64,000 nt of DNA from Rossellomorea aquimaris (GCF_003315075.1 NZ_QNRJ01000001.1:438902-502901); one strand, 5' to 3'; positions 25,789 through 36,619 are shown, counted from the first letter of the stretch. The notes: generated by a model from the letters alone, not told the origin. Numbers and translations: made by a program.

Positions 25789-25861
25789 TTTTAATCCCTA
25801 CCTTTCTGATTGGAATTTATGTAATTATAGTGTAGTGGATTCATCAGAAAAAATCAAAAGA

Positions 25862-25904
25862 AAAAACCGAAAGCACCCGCCCATTTTTTGGCTGCTTTCG
25901 GTTC
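25862..25904 (-). terminator. Terminator of the ferritin-like gene
   Basis: Minus-strand stem AACCGAAAGCA (25903-25893) with TGCTTTCGGTT (25875-25865), followed by a T run. Confidence 0.85.
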
Positions 25905-25911
25905 TCATCAT

Positions 25912-26352
25912 TTATAGGTTCCTTAGTATTTCTGCATGACGCTGTTCATCATATGCAGCCCTCATAAATCTACGTTTGGCTCTTGGCTCGGTAAGCCTGT
26001 TGGAAATAGACAAATAAAAGGATACCGTTTCACTTTCATCTTTAATGCTTTCTCTTATCCCTTGCCGGTAATTTGAAGGCAGGTCTCTAGGATTGACTAA
26101 ATTAATGGGTGGGTATCGACCTGTTAGTTGCAAGTACGATTGTGTAAATCCATTAAAGTGACGGATCTCGTCCTGCCTTATTCCCAAGATTGCCAGCTTG
26201 GCTGTATCATTCGGTGCAAGCTCTGCCAGTTGTGTATAGTAAGATATAGCTAAAAATTCATCATTAATGGCTTTTTGTATATCTCTTCTCAGTTGTCGAT
26301 CGATTTGACGGTCATCCTGATTTTCAAAATAATATGGATATTGATCGTACAT
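25912..26352 (-). CDS. Ferritin-like (rubrerythrin-fold) protein
   Basis: A 146-residue four-helix-bundle protein with two E...ExxH pairs: NDEFLAISYY and RQDEIRHFNGF in the first half, KDESETVSFYL and YDEQRHAEIL in the second. These are the usual ligands of a diiron site. A Tyr/Asp-rich N-terminus (YDQYPYYFENQDD) precedes it. Similar small ferritin-like proteins in Bacillus are often spore associated, which is only an inference here. The ATG at 26352 has GGAGGAG seven bases upstream. Confidence 0.8.
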   Translation of the reverse strand: MYDQYPYYFENQDDRQIDRQLRRDIQKAINDEFLAISYYTQLAELAPNDTAKLAILGIRQDEIRHFNGFTQSYLQLTGRYPPINLVNPRDLPSNYRQGIRESIKDESETVSFYLSISNRLTEPRAKRRFMRAAYDEQRHAEILRNL

Positions 26353-26533
26353 CAAACATCTCCTCCTAAAGCATAGCCTTTTACAGACTATGCCAGAAGC
26401 CCATCCATAGTGATGCTCTGCATCATCTCATTAGCTCTTATCGATGCCGTAACTCTCCAGGAGCCATCTTCACTATAAGCTGAAGAATTTCTCACTGTTC
26501 CGGCTAACACTCTATCTTTTTAGCATACTCGCG

Positions 26534-26542
26534 TGTTATAAT
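26534..26542 (+). promoter_or_regulatory. Extended -10 promoter of the ABC-F gene
   Basis: TGT followed by perfect TATAAT at 26537-26542, 34 bases before the ATG. The -35 region is poor, as allowed for extended -10 promoters. Confidence 0.5.
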
Positions 26543-26554
26543 CTTTTAGATTGA

Positions 26555-28177
<1,623 letters not shown>

Positions 28178-28187
28178 TGTGAACCAG

Positions 28188-28221
28188 AAAAAGCAGGTAG
28201 CCTGATGCTACCTGCTTTTTT
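28188..28221. terminator. Bidirectional terminator
   Basis: A 10-bp stem (agcaggtagc 28192-28201 with gctacctgct 28207-28216) with A and T tracts between convergent ykpA and recQ. Confidence 0.88.
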
Positions 28222-30351
28222 TCATTCATATTGACCATGTTTAACCAAGTATCCTTTAATCTGAAAATAGCTTATTTTTTTCGGTAATTCCTCTTTAATG
28301 GGCTTTAAGAGGTCCGTCCCTACTTTCTGGACTGCGTCTTCAATAAGTGTTTCTTCTTCTTCTGTAAAGAGGATGGTCCAGTCATTCGTGATGCGTTCCT
28401 GATAGGCTCGGATAATGTGATTTTCAATCGTTGCTGTACTCATTCCCCGTTCTTTCGCAATTTTTTTTATATCCAAGTTATCTTTGAACAACTCATAGCT
28501 GATTAAATAGGAAGCCGTGTCAGATTTACCTGTCTTACGTGGTGGTGCAGGTTTGACCACTTCGACTTCATGCTCTGGATTTTCATCTAAAAAGGAGGAG
28601 ATTTCCTTGATGAAAACTTCTCCATACCGAATCATCTTGTTTTCCCCCACCCCGCTCACTTGGAGGAATTCATCAGGTGTTTTCGGCACCTTCACACACA
28701 TATCCTGTAAGGATTTATCGGAGAAAATAACGAATGGCGGGACTCCTTCAGAATCTGCAATCGATTTACGGAGTGTTCGCAAGGTCTGGAACAAGCCATC
28801 TTCTTTAGGAATGATGGCCGAAACAGTAGGCTGCACCTTTCTCGTTATACTTCTTTCCCCCATTAACACCTCTTTGCCTTTTGCTGAAACTTTCAGGATA
28901 GGAAAGCTCCCCCCCTCGACTTGTATGACCCCCTCTGAAATCAAATAATCAATGAACAGTCCGACATCCTTCTGTGATTGTTCCTTCATTAATCCATATG
29001 TGGAAAGCCGATCGAACCCCCATTCCAGGATTTTTTTGTTCTTTGACCCCGTTAGTACACCGCTGATGAGTGAGGTTCCAAATCTTTCATTCATTCGCAT
29101 CATACAGGATAATACCATTTGAGCCTCTCTCGTTACATCCTCGGATTCCCTATCATCCAAGCAATTGCTGCAATGACCGCATGCTTCCTCTACTTGTTCC
29201 CCAAAATACGCTAAAATGTAGTTCTGCAGACATGCTTCTGTATGGACAAAATCAACCATTTCGCGTAATTTCTGCATCTCATTATCATGTAATTCCTGAT
29301 TTACGATATTTAGGTCAATGATATACCGCTGTGTCTGGATATCCTGAGGTGAAAATAATAAGACACATTCGCTGTCCACTCCATCACGACCTGCCCTACC
29401 AGCCTCTTGATAGTATCCCTCCATATTCTTCGGAATTTGGTAATGAATCACAAAGCGTACATTTGATTTATTAATCCCCATCCCAAATGCATTGGTCGCA
29501 ATCATGATGGTAATGGAATCATTCAGGAAGGCTTCCTGCTGTTCCTGCCTTACCGTGTCATGCAGCCCGCCATGATATTTCCCGACGGAAAATCCCTTTT
29601 TATCAAGATAAATATAAAGGTTTTCAACTTCCTTCCGTGTTGCACAGTAAATGATGCCGGAATCCTGATGATTCTTTTGTACATACCTTTCAACCCAACG
29701 CTTACGATCTTCACCTTTTACAACCTGGAAGAACAAATTCGTCCGTTGAAAACCAGTTAATACTTTATATTGATCTGGAATATGTAAATGATGAAGGATA
29801 TCAGCTTGTACCTGTGGAGTTGCAGTCGCGGTCAGGGCGAGAATGGTGGGATTTGATTGTAGTTGATTAACAGCGTTATAAATCCCTAAATAGCTTGGTC
29901 TGAAGTCATGACCCCATTGGGATAAACAATGGGCTTCGTCAACAGCTACCAGGGGAATGGGTAAAGAATTGAGGAATCGGATGAATCCAAATGATTCCAA
30001 TCTTTCAGGAGCAATATAAACGAGTTTGTATTCACCTGAAGAAATCTCTTCCATCCTGGTCTCTACTTCACTATTCGATAGCGTACTATTAATGTAGGTT
30101 GCTGGAATCCCTTGATGAAGTAACGAATCCACCTGATCTTTCATTAAAGATATGAGTGGAGAAATAACAAGTGTAACTCCATCAAGCATTAGAGCAGGAA
30201 TTTGGTAACAGAGCGATTTCCCTCCTCCTGTCGGCATGATCCCTACTGTGTTTTTTCCATCCATTATGTATTCAATAATACTTGCTTGTCCATCTCTGAA
30301 TTCGTCGTATCCAAAGTACTGCTTTAATACTTGTTTTGCTTCTACAATCAC
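28222..30351 (-). CDS. recQ: ATP-dependent DNA helicase RecQ
   Basis: A 709-residue 3'-5' DNA helicase. Order: RecA-like domain 1 with MPTGGGKSLCYQIP and VDEAHCLSQWGHDFR; domain 2 with IIYCATRKEVE and YYQEAGRAGRDG; zinc-binding Cys cluster ending CGHCSNC; winged-helix RQC; an HRDC domain (FQTLRTLRKSIADSEGVPPF); and a C-terminal helix-turn-helix extension (IKKIAKERGMSTATIENHI) seen in many Firmicute RecQ proteins. Start is GTG at 30351, with GGAGGGG five bases upstream. Confidence 0.95.
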   Translation of the reverse strand: MIVEAKQVLKQYFGYDEFRDGQASIIEYIMDGKNTVGIMPTGGGKSLCYQIPALMLDGVTLVISPLISLMKDQVDSLLHQGIPATYINSTLSNSEVETRMEEISSGEYKLVYIAPERLESFGFIRFLNSLPIPLVAVDEAHCLSQWGHDFRPSYLGIYNAVNQLQSNPTILALTATATPQVQADILHHLHIPDQYKVLTGFQRTNLFFQVVKGEDRKRWVERYVQKNHQDSGIIYCATRKEVENLYIYLDKKGFSVGKYHGGLHDTVRQEQQEAFLNDSITIMIATNAFGMGINKSNVRFVIHYQIPKNMEGYYQEAGRAGRDGVDSECVLLFSPQDIQTQRYIIDLNIVNQELHDNEMQKLREMVDFVHTEACLQNYILAYFGEQVEEACGHCSNCLDDRESEDVTREAQMVLSCMMRMNERFGTSLISGVLTGSKNKKILEWGFDRLSTYGLMKEQSQKDVGLFIDYLISEGVIQVEGGSFPILKVSAKGKEVLMGERSITRKVQPTVSAIIPKEDGLFQTLRTLRKSIADSEGVPPFVIFSDKSLQDMCVKVPKTPDEFLQVSGVGENKMIRYGEVFIKEISSFLDENPEHEVEVVKPAPPRKTGKSDTASYLISYELFKDNLDIKKIAKERGMSTATIENHIIRAYQERITNDWTILFTEEEETLIEDAVQKVGTDLLKPIKEELPKKISYFQIKGYLVKHGQYE

Positions 30352-30436
30352 ATTTTCCCCTCCCAATAGATCTTACTATTCCTTTATTGTATTCCAGAAC
30401 GGGGAACGTGCCAATAGGGTTTCCCATTTTTTAAAC

Positions 30437-30480
30437 AAAAGGCTGTACATTCGTATTCTTATACGCAATGTACAGCCTTA
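30437..30480. terminator. Long perfect terminator hairpin
   Basis: aaggctgtacatt (30439-30451) with aatgtacagcctt (30467-30479), continued by cgtat/atacg around a tctt loop: an 18-bp uninterrupted stem, followed by TTTTG on the minus strand. It ends the small ORF at 30489-30620. Confidence 0.85.
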
Positions 30481-30488
30481 TCATTAGA

Positions 30489-30620
30489 TTAAAACCACTT
30501 GACTATTTTTTCTTCTTTATTTACTTCAACAGGCTTCGACAGCTTCCAAAAGCTATCCCATACAGTATCTTTACTCTCAGTTGAAGAGCTTTTAACTTCT
30601 TTCTCTTTCTTGTTAGACAT
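30489..30620 (-). CDS. Small charged protein (43 aa), unknown
   Basis: MSNKKEKEVKSSSTESKDTV begins a 43-residue hydrophilic protein with a short aromatic middle (WDSFWKLSKP) and a Lys-rich end. It is supported by an excellent ribosome binding site (AAAGGAGG, seven bases before the ATG) and by a dedicated terminator 10 bases after the stop. No signal peptide or membrane helix. Not recognised; its size and composition would suit a spore-specific small protein, but that is a guess. Confidence 0.6.
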   Translation of the reverse strand: MSNKKEKEVKSSSTESKDTVWDSFWKLSKPVEVNKEEKIVKWF

Positions 30621-30734
30621 GGTGCTACCTCCTTTAATACATAAATACATTACATCCTATTCAAATATAAAAAAAGAGTTTAATAATTTTTTCAAAAACA
30701 CCTAATTTTATGATGCTCATTTTGCCTCGACAAG

Positions 30735-30764
30735 AAAAAAGAACCAATCAGATAAGATTGGTTC
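30735..30764 (-). terminator. Terminator of the YdjO-like gene
   Basis: Minus-strand stem GAACCAATC/GATTGGTTC (30764-30756 with 30749-30741) followed by TTTTTT. Confidence 0.85.
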
Positions 30765-30775
30765 TCTACGATCCA

Positions 30776-30991
30776 CTAGGATGATTTAATTGTAGGATGT
30801 GGATTGTCTACAACTTGTAATACCTTTGTAGATGTCACCATATCTTCTTTACAAAGCGGACACTTAGGAGTATCTTCACTTTTGAAGTTATCTCTCATCC
30901 AGCCTTTACAATCTTCGGCGGAACAAGCCCAAATCTTTGTATCCTCTGTTTTAATTTCTTCCTCAACTTGATTTCTACGACCAAAAGCCAT
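30776..30991 (-). CDS. YdjO-like cold-inducible zinc-ribbon protein
   Basis: A 71-residue protein with two Cys pairs: WACSAEDCKGW and CPLCKE, the second after an SEDTPK stretch, likely a zinc ribbon. Length and spacing match Bacillus subtilis YdjO, annotated as cold-inducible. The molecular role is unknown. AAAGGAGG lies before the ATG, and the gene has its own terminator. Confidence 0.75.
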   Translation of the reverse strand: MAFGRRNQVEEEIKTEDTKIWACSAEDCKGWMRDNFKSEDTPKCPLCKEDMVTSTKVLQVVDNPHPTIKSS

Positions 30992-31229
30992 TGAACGTCC
31001 TCCTTTAAGGTAAGTAGGATTTCCTTGCTATGCTTTCTAACAGGAAAATAATGATTGTGGTAATTTATGCTGCAGATAGTATGTGGTCATTTATGTGTAG
31101 CCAGTGTAATCGTATAATTTCTGCGATTGTTTCCATTATACCATACTTGACTCCAATTTAATATATGAACTCCTCAGTAAAGGTAACAAACGCACCATTA
31201 TGTAATGAAGGAAGAAAAAAGATCCTTCA

Positions 31230-31361
31230 TCATTTTTTCTTTCTGTTTCTGGAAGAAGGGGCCTTTACTCCACCTGATAATTCCTGGTTGGTCGTACCTT
31301 GTCCTTCCACTTGAGAAGAACCCAACACAGCTTTTGATGCATCTTTTTTCTTCTTGCTCAT
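31230..31361 (-). CDS. YuzL-like small basic protein (43 aa)
   Basis: Starts MSKKKKDASKAVLGSSQVEG and ends in a basic SSRNRKKK tail. It is wholly hydrophilic, Gly/Gln/Thr-rich in the middle. The QVEGQGTT block resembles small YuzL-type proteins of Bacillus as I remember them, which have no known function. The ATG at 31361 is fixed by GGAGGTG six bases upstream; an earlier in-frame ATG at 31418 lacks such a site. Confidence 0.6.
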   Translation of the reverse strand: MSKKKKDASKAVLGSSQVEGQGTTNQELSGGVKAPSSRNRKKK

Positions 31362-31498
31362 CTGCTTCACCTCCACTCCTACCTTGCCCAAATCCATTCC
31401 AGAATATGTATGAATCAACCACCTTTCTCTTTAATGAAGACTCTTTTCATAAACATTGATGCTATTTGCAAAGAGAGCAGAGGTCGAATTTCCTTATA

Positions 31499-31686
31499 GA
31501 TGGTGAGGGGAACTGCGCAGACTCCTGCGGAAGTACGGTCGTGCCGAGACCCCGTTCGGCTAAGCTGAGGAGGCTCGGCCGAACGCTAGCTGCAAGCGGA
31601 GCAGTTCCCCTCACCATCCAGCACACACTGATTGACAGAGCCGGAGCAGATCTTTTGTTATAAAGCAATAATCTTTGCGAAAAGAG
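31499..31686. repeat. Palindromic intergenic repeat, copy 1
   Basis: A 120-base core (31499-31618) has 18-base perfect inverted ends (gatggtgaggggaactgc and its complement) and an inner gttcgg/ccgaac palindrome. The same core occurs inverted at 63774-63893 with 118 of 120 bases identical. The conserved unit extends about 68 bases further, with ttgacagagcc at 31632-31642 and aatctttgcgaaaagag at 31670-31686, both also beside copy 2 at nearly the same spacing. It lies upstream of the germination operon. Encoded ORFs are not protein-like. Confidence 0.9.
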
Positions 31687-31728
31687 ACTTAATGAAAAAA
31701 TCCCATCTTGTGATTAAGAACAGGATTC

Positions 31729-33288
31729 ATGGGAATTCTAATCTATAAATTAAGGTTTAGGGTGTTGAATTCTGTGTTTAGACGTAGAGAAGTGAAGAAA
31801 GATATTGAAAACGGGTCCCCCCATAGCTTTGATATAGAAACATTTCATAAAGAAATTCTTTCACTGGTAAGCAACAGTGAAGATTTGGTATTCAGAATCA
31901 TTACAATAGGCGAACAGAAGCTTGCAGTAGTATATTTTGATGATTTAATCAATACTACAGCGATGCAGGACAGTATCATCAGGCCACTTGAGGAATCCAC
32001 AGGTGACCTGAATTATCAACTGATCCAGGATACGATTAATATTGCGAAACTTACACAGACGAATCAAATTAATGACGTTGTAAATAACATCGTCAATGGA
32101 ACTGCTTATATACTCAAGCAGGGTGATACCCATGGGATATTAGCGGATGTTTCTGATAAGGGCACAAGGGGGTTGGAGAAAGCTGAAACAGAATCCCTTG
32201 TGTTTGGTCCTAAAATTTCTTTCACAGAATCCATCACGAAGAATTTAAATCTGATTCGTTCTAATATTAATGATCCTAAACTATGTGTTGAAACATTCAT
32301 GATTGGATCAAGAGCTAAGAAAAAAGTTCAAATGGTTTACATAAAAGACATTGCTGAAGAAGAGAACGTAAATACGTTTAGACAGCGCATTACGGAAATT
32401 GAAGTTGATAGTATAGTTGATTCCACAGTACTCGCTCAGATGATTGAAGATAATTCATTTACATTCTTTCCGCAATTTATTACAACTGAGCTACCGGACC
32501 GCTGTACCATCTCACTCCTTCATGGAAAGATCTGTTTACTTGTCGATCGCAGTCCTACAGCGGTCATCGGACCATCTACGTTTATGAATTTCTTTGAATC
32601 GACGGAAGACATTTATATGAGATGGAATATGGGAACGTTTTTAAGATTGGTTCGCTTTGTGGCAATCTTCTTCTCCATCCTATTGACACCTGCTTATGTG
32701 GCGGTATTAACATACCATTACGAGGTAATTCCATCTGCTCTTCTGGTTTCATTAGGTCAGTCACGATCTAACGTTCCATTCCCGCCTTTTTTTGAAGCTC
32801 TATTATTGGAATTCATCATTGAGCTCCTAAGAGAGGCTGGAGCAAGATTACCAACAAAGGTTGGGCAAACCATGGGGATTGTAGGTGGTATCGTCATCGG
32901 TCAAGCGTCAGTGCAAGCTGGGTTCACCAGTAACATTTTAATTATTATCATCGCGATATCCGCCTTGGGCTCCTTCACTGCTCCAAGCTATGCAATCGGA
33001 ACAGCCGTGAGAATCATCCGTTTCCCAATCATCATCATGGCCGGGTTATACGGTGGTGTGGGAATCATGTTTTGCCTCTGTTTCATTCTCATTCATTTAC
33101 TGAAAGTGACAACATTAGGCAGACCTTATCTATCACCAATTTACCCATTTAGGTTTGCAGACTTCAAATACAGTCTATTCCGCTTACCCTATCAGTATTT
33201 AGTCCAACGTCCCATCTCCAATCACCCCATGGATCAGGGAAGAATCCCTGAGAAGAAAGCAAAAGAGAAGAAAGACGTTGATGAGTAA
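31729..33288 (+). CDS. GerA-type germinant receptor subunit A
   Basis: A 519-residue spore inner-membrane protein. Residues about 1-290 form the soluble N-terminal domain (SLVFGPKISFTESITKNLNLIRS and ETFMIGSRAKKKVQMVYI are family landmarks), followed by five or so membrane helices (FVAIFFSILLTPAYVAVLTY, REAGARLPTKVGQTMGIVGG) and a basic tail. A subunits sense nutrients together with B and C subunits. The ribosome binding site is weak (AGGATTC) for the ATG used; a GTG at 31762 preceded by AAGG is an alternative. First gene of an A-B-C operon. Confidence 0.92.
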   Translation: MGILIYKLRFRVLNSVFRRREVKKDIENGSPHSFDIETFHKEILSLVSNSEDLVFRIITIGEQKLAVVYFDDLINTTAMQDSIIRPLEESTGDLNYQLIQDTINIAKLTQTNQINDVVNNIVNGTAYILKQGDTHGILADVSDKGTRGLEKAETESLVFGPKISFTESITKNLNLIRSNINDPKLCVETFMIGSRAKKKVQMVYIKDIAEEENVNTFRQRITEIEVDSIVDSTVLAQMIEDNSFTFFPQFITTELPDRCTISLLHGKICLLVDRSPTAVIGPSTFMNFFESTEDIYMRWNMGTFLRLVRFVAIFFSILLTPAYVAVLTYHYEVIPSALLVSLGQSRSNVPFPPFFEALLLEFIIELLREAGARLPTKVGQTMGIVGGIVIGQASVQAGFTSNILIIIIAISALGSFTAPSYAIGTAVRIIRFPIIIMAGLYGGVGIMFCLCFILIHLLKVTTLGRPYLSPIYPFRFADFKYSLFRLPYQYLVQRPISNHPMDQGRIPEKKAKEKKDVDE

Positions 33289-33300
33289 AGGATGAATTGT

Positions 33301-34413
33301 ATGAATATTAATGTGAATCCAAAGGAACGGTTAATGTTTAATGCCTTTTTGATCATGTTTATCTTACACACTGCCCAAACGGGAGTCGGGATTGCAGGGC
33401 TGCCAAGAGTCATTTACATGGAGGCGAACAGAGACGCATGGATTTCTGTCGTATTAGCTGGAATTCTCGTTTCGATTGTTCTATATCTCATGGTAAAAAT
33501 GCTTGAAACTTACGATAGTACCGACTTGTACGGCATTCACTTGGATGTTTATGGGAAATGGATCAGCAAAGGATTTAACATTCTCTACATTGGATATTAT
33601 CTCAGTGTCACCTACGTGATCTTAATGAACTATATTGAGATGGTCCAAGCCTGGATATTTCCCAAAATGCCCACATGGCTCTTGATGGCGTTATTGATTT
33701 TTTTAATGGTTTATTGTGTGTTGGGGGGAATCCGGGTAGTCGTCGGAATTGCTTTTTTAGGACTCATCCTTGCCTTCTGGTTAGTATTCATGATCTACAC
33801 CCCCATTAAATATATGGACTTCAATCATCTTCAACCTGTATTAACATCCTCCCCCAAACAGATACTGATGGGCATATATAAATCAAGCTTTACCCTCATT
33901 GGCTTTGAATTGGTGTTATTTGTGTACCCTTACATCAAGGAAAAGAAAAAAATACTAAGATATGGCCTTATTGGTGCAGGATATTCCACCTTTCTCTTTA
34001 CGGTTGTGACCGTTGTAAGTATCGGCTTTTTCTCAGAAGATGCCCTTTTAAAGACTATCTGGCCAGTCCTGTCCATGTTCAAGATATTGAGGATCCCAAA
34101 CTTGGAGAGATTCGAATTCATCGCCGTCTCTTTCTGGATGCTCGTCATCCTTCCAAACATTTGTCTCTATTTTTGGACAGCTTCTAGAGGAATGAAAAGA
34201 GCATTTAATGTTTCTCAAAAAAAAGCCATCTACCTCTTCGCTATCCTGCTTTGGATTTTATCCCTTTGCGTGCAGGATCGTATCACGATGAATACCATTA
34301 CAGACAAAGTTGGTACTACTAGTTTTATTCTTTCGTTCGTTTATCCATGCTTCCTGTTCATGCTGGTTAAATTGAAATACATTTCTAAGAAGAAAAAGGG
34401 TGTAGATGTATGA
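33301..34413 (+). CDS. GerA-type germinant receptor subunit B (permease-like)
   Basis: A 370-residue APC-superfamily-like membrane protein with about ten helices, beginning NVNPKERLMFNAFLIMF. B subunits bind the germinant, often an amino acid or sugar; the ligand cannot be read from sequence. Start: ATG at 33301, nine bases after AAGG; an ATG at 33292 directly abuts that site and is less likely. Its stop overlaps the start of the C-subunit gene (ATGA), indicating coupled translation. Confidence 0.92.
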   Translation: MNINVNPKERLMFNAFLIMFILHTAQTGVGIAGLPRVIYMEANRDAWISVVLAGILVSIVLYLMVKMLETYDSTDLYGIHLDVYGKWISKGFNILYIGYYLSVTYVILMNYIEMVQAWIFPKMPTWLLMALLIFLMVYCVLGGIRVVVGIAFLGLILAFWLVFMIYTPIKYMDFNHLQPVLTSSPKQILMGIYKSSFTLIGFELVLFVYPYIKEKKKILRYGLIGAGYSTFLFTVVTVVSIGFFSEDALLKTIWPVLSMFKILRIPNLERFEFIAVSFWMLVILPNICLYFWTASRGMKRAFNVSQKKAIYLFAILLWILSLCVQDRITMNTITDKVGTTSFILSFVYPCFLFMLVKLKYISKKKKGVDV

Positions 34414-35549
34414 TTAGAAACATCATGCTCCTCCTGCTTTGTCTTTGTACATGTTTCTTAAGCAGCTGCGTGGAGCAAAAATATTTAGAAAAGCTTGGAT
34501 TGATCACTGCAGTTGGATATGATCAGGCTGAGGATGAAAAAATAACCGGTACGATGGTACTCTATCAGTTTAACCCGGCCATGCAGGATGTTGAAAAGGT
34601 CCTTATAAGTAAGTCAAAGACCAGTAAAGGAATCCGTCTCTCACAGAATTTAGAAACCGATCATAAGCTTGTTTCCGGGCAGCTGAGGATAACAGTTTAC
34701 GGAAGAGAGCTTGCGGAAAAAGGGATTTCCCACTTGGTTGATACGTTGGAACGGGATTCTTCCATTGGGAATATGGTGTACTTGACAATAGCTGATACGA
34801 CTGCCGAACAAATCCTGAATTATCAAATGACGGAAAGACCTTCGAATATGGGGACGTACTTATATAATTTGGTCAGGCAAAACGTTGAATCGGAGTTGCT
34901 GGTTTCTCCAACACTCCAAGAATTCATCACCGATTACGGCAGTGTTGGCAAAGACCCCATCCTGCCATTGCTAAAGGCAACAGACGGGAAGGTTGGAGTG
35001 GATGGATTCGCATTGTTTACAAGGGATAAATTCATTAAAGAGATTAAAAAAGACAAGATTTTTTTTATTCGATCTCTTATGGAAGATTATAATGCCGGCA
35101 GTGTCGAAGTGGAACTACCATTAGAAAAGTTCAAACCTTACTTAACAAGTGCTCATCTTGGCCAAGAAAAAGATAAGGTTTATATTATGATTGATAGTAT
35201 AAAATCATCTCATAAGGTAAAAGCAGAGAAAAAAGCAACACCGACCTTTGAAGTGAAATTGAAGATCGAATCACGTTTACTCGAAATGTCTGAAGAAATG
35301 AAGTTGTCAGATCCAAAAGCGTTGAGATTGCTTGAAAGTGAGATTGGGGACTATATCGAAAAAAACATCAAAGAAATTATTTTGATGCTTCAAGAGGAAG
35401 GGACGGATCCAATCGGATTTGGCACGGAGTATAAAAGTATAAGGGGACACGAAGATTTATCGAGGGAAAAGTGGGATAAACTGTACAAAGATGCTTCTTT
35501 TCATGTGAAAGTAGAGAATAAAATCATACGAACAGGAGTAATTGATTAA
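34410..35549 (+). CDS. GerA-type germinant receptor subunit C (lipoprotein)
   Basis: A 379-residue Ger(x)C lipoprotein: signal peptide with lipobox LSSC (Cys20), then the three-domain C-subunit body (EKLGLITAVGYDQAEDEKI, SKTSKGIRLSQNLETDHKLV, LREL..-type YGRELAEKGI). C subunits sit on the outer face of the spore inner membrane and are needed for receptor function. It overlaps the B gene by four bases and ends at a bidirectional terminator. Confidence 0.92.
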   Translation: MIRNIMLLLLCLCTCFLSSCVEQKYLEKLGLITAVGYDQAEDEKITGTMVLYQFNPAMQDVEKVLISKSKTSKGIRLSQNLETDHKLVSGQLRITVYGRELAEKGISHLVDTLERDSSIGNMVYLTIADTTAEQILNYQMTERPSNMGTYLYNLVRQNVESELLVSPTLQEFITDYGSVGKDPILPLLKATDGKVGVDGFALFTRDKFIKEIKKDKIFFIRSLMEDYNAGSVEVELPLEKFKPYLTSAHLGQEKDKVYIMIDSIKSSHKVKAEKKATPTFEVKLKIESRLLEMSEEMKLSDPKALRLLESEIGDYIEKNIKEIILMLQEEGTDPIGFGTEYKSIRGHEDLSREKWDKLYKDASFHVKVENKIIRTGVID

Positions 35550-35554
35550 TAACC

Positions 35555-35591
35555 AACAGGTCCATCCAATTAAGAGGGACCTGTTTTTTTA
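35555..35591. terminator. Bidirectional terminator after the ger operon
   Basis: A 9-bp stem (aacaggtcc 35555-35563 with ggacctgtt 35577-35585) followed by T7. It ends convergent transcripts. Confidence 0.85.
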
Positions 35592-35939
35592 TTCCTGTGG
35601 AATTCGTTCTGCGATTTCATCGATGATTGACTTATTGTTAATTTCCATCGGTTGATCACCTTCGAAGATAATCAAACCGTAATAGACCTGTAGATCATCG
35701 TCACACGCTTCGCAAAAAAACTCTTCACCCGGGTTCCAAAAAGCAATTGAGTGCAACCTCTTACTTTTTGACTTACGATAGCTTTTACTCAATCGTCTCA
35801 TTTCTTCAAGAAACCTTTCGGTTGCTTCATCCCTGTTATTAAATGTCCACTCTTGAACAATATCTTTTTTCCAGCCTTCAAAAAACCACCAAGGCTCTGC
35901 ATCACTTTTTGTTGTCATGACTCTCCATGTATTATTCAA
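35589..35939 (-). CDS. DUF1033-family protein
   Basis: A 116-residue soluble protein with the DUF1033 pattern of an EPWWFFEGWKKDI segment near residue 15-27, a basic centre (SKSYRKSKSKR) and an acidic ECDDDLQ-like Cys region (FFCEACDDDLQVYYGLIIFE). Function unknown in the family. Start is TTG at 35939 with GGAGG eight bases upstream. Confidence 0.75.
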   Translation of the reverse strand: MNNTWRVMTTKSDAEPWWFFEGWKKDIVQEWTFNNRDEATERFLEEMRRLSKSYRKSKSKRLHSIAFWNPGEEFFCEACDDDLQVYYGLIIFEGDQPMEINNKSIIDEIAERIPQE

Positions 35940-36110
35940 TGCTTCACCCTCCTTTTTTCCATGTCCAAATTGTACATAAAATACGAACGAAAGAAAAATA
36001 TTTAACTTATACTACTCTAAATTATTGACAAGTTCCCCCCTGTACAAGCATAGGTTTATTAGAAAAGACCTATGTTGATCAAGGTTAATAATAAAAGGGA
36101 GGAAAAACAT

Positions 36111-36566
36111 TTGAATTTTATTGTATTGAAGAAAGGCTCCATCATCGCCATATTAGTGACCATTATGATCATTACTGTCGGGACGATATGGGCATTATCC
36201 TCTAAAAACTCCTATCCTACCGTCTCATTATCAGATAAAACGGGTGACAAACAAGTAATCCAGCTGGTCACTGGGGAATTCAAGTCTGAAACAGCCTCAG
36301 GAAAAAAGATTGAGTCCTATCGATGGGACCCTGGAACGATTGTAGTAGAAAAAGAGGTGCCTGTAGAATTACGGATATACGGAGTAAACGGCATGGAACA
36401 TCCATTTTATATTGAGGGAACGGATATTAAAGGTACGGTGAAAAAAGGAGAAGAAACCGTAGTAAATGTGGCGTTCTCAAAAGAGGGAACGTATAGACTG
36501 ATTTGTGAAACACATGAAACCATTGATCGTAATGGTCCAATGATTGCGTATATAGTGGTTGATTAA
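36111..36566 (+). CDS. Membrane-anchored cupredoxin-like protein
   Basis: A 151-residue protein with one N-terminal signal-anchor helix (IIAILVTIMIITVGTIWAL) and an extracytoplasmic beta-rich domain. His in GMEHPFYIEG and Cys-x2-His plus Met in LICETHETIDRNGPM are spaced like type-1 or CuA-type copper ligands of cupredoxins. It may bind or carry copper or protect against it; no oxidase gene is adjacent. TTG at 36111 is the start, eight bases after GGAGG; the frame upstream is open but not conserved-looking. Confidence 0.78.
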   Translation: MNFIVLKKGSIIAILVTIMIITVGTIWALSSKNSYPTVSLSDKTGDKQVIQLVTGEFKSETASGKKIESYRWDPGTIVVEKEVPVELRIYGVNGMEHPFYIEGTDIKGTVKKGEETVVNVAFSKEGTYRLICETHETIDRNGPMIAYIVVD

Positions 36567-36619
36567 TGGATGAATTGCGGGCTCTCTAAAGGTGGGATTT
36601 AGCCCCTTGGGAATCTTTC

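Noticed and set aside
28517..28948. 143-codon plus-strand ORF inside recQ
   Set aside because: Opposite-strand shadow; recQ is unambiguous.
31462..31668. Two opposed ORFs of about 65 codons across the palindromic repeat
   Set aside because: They are by-products of the GC-rich palindrome, with no ribosome binding site.
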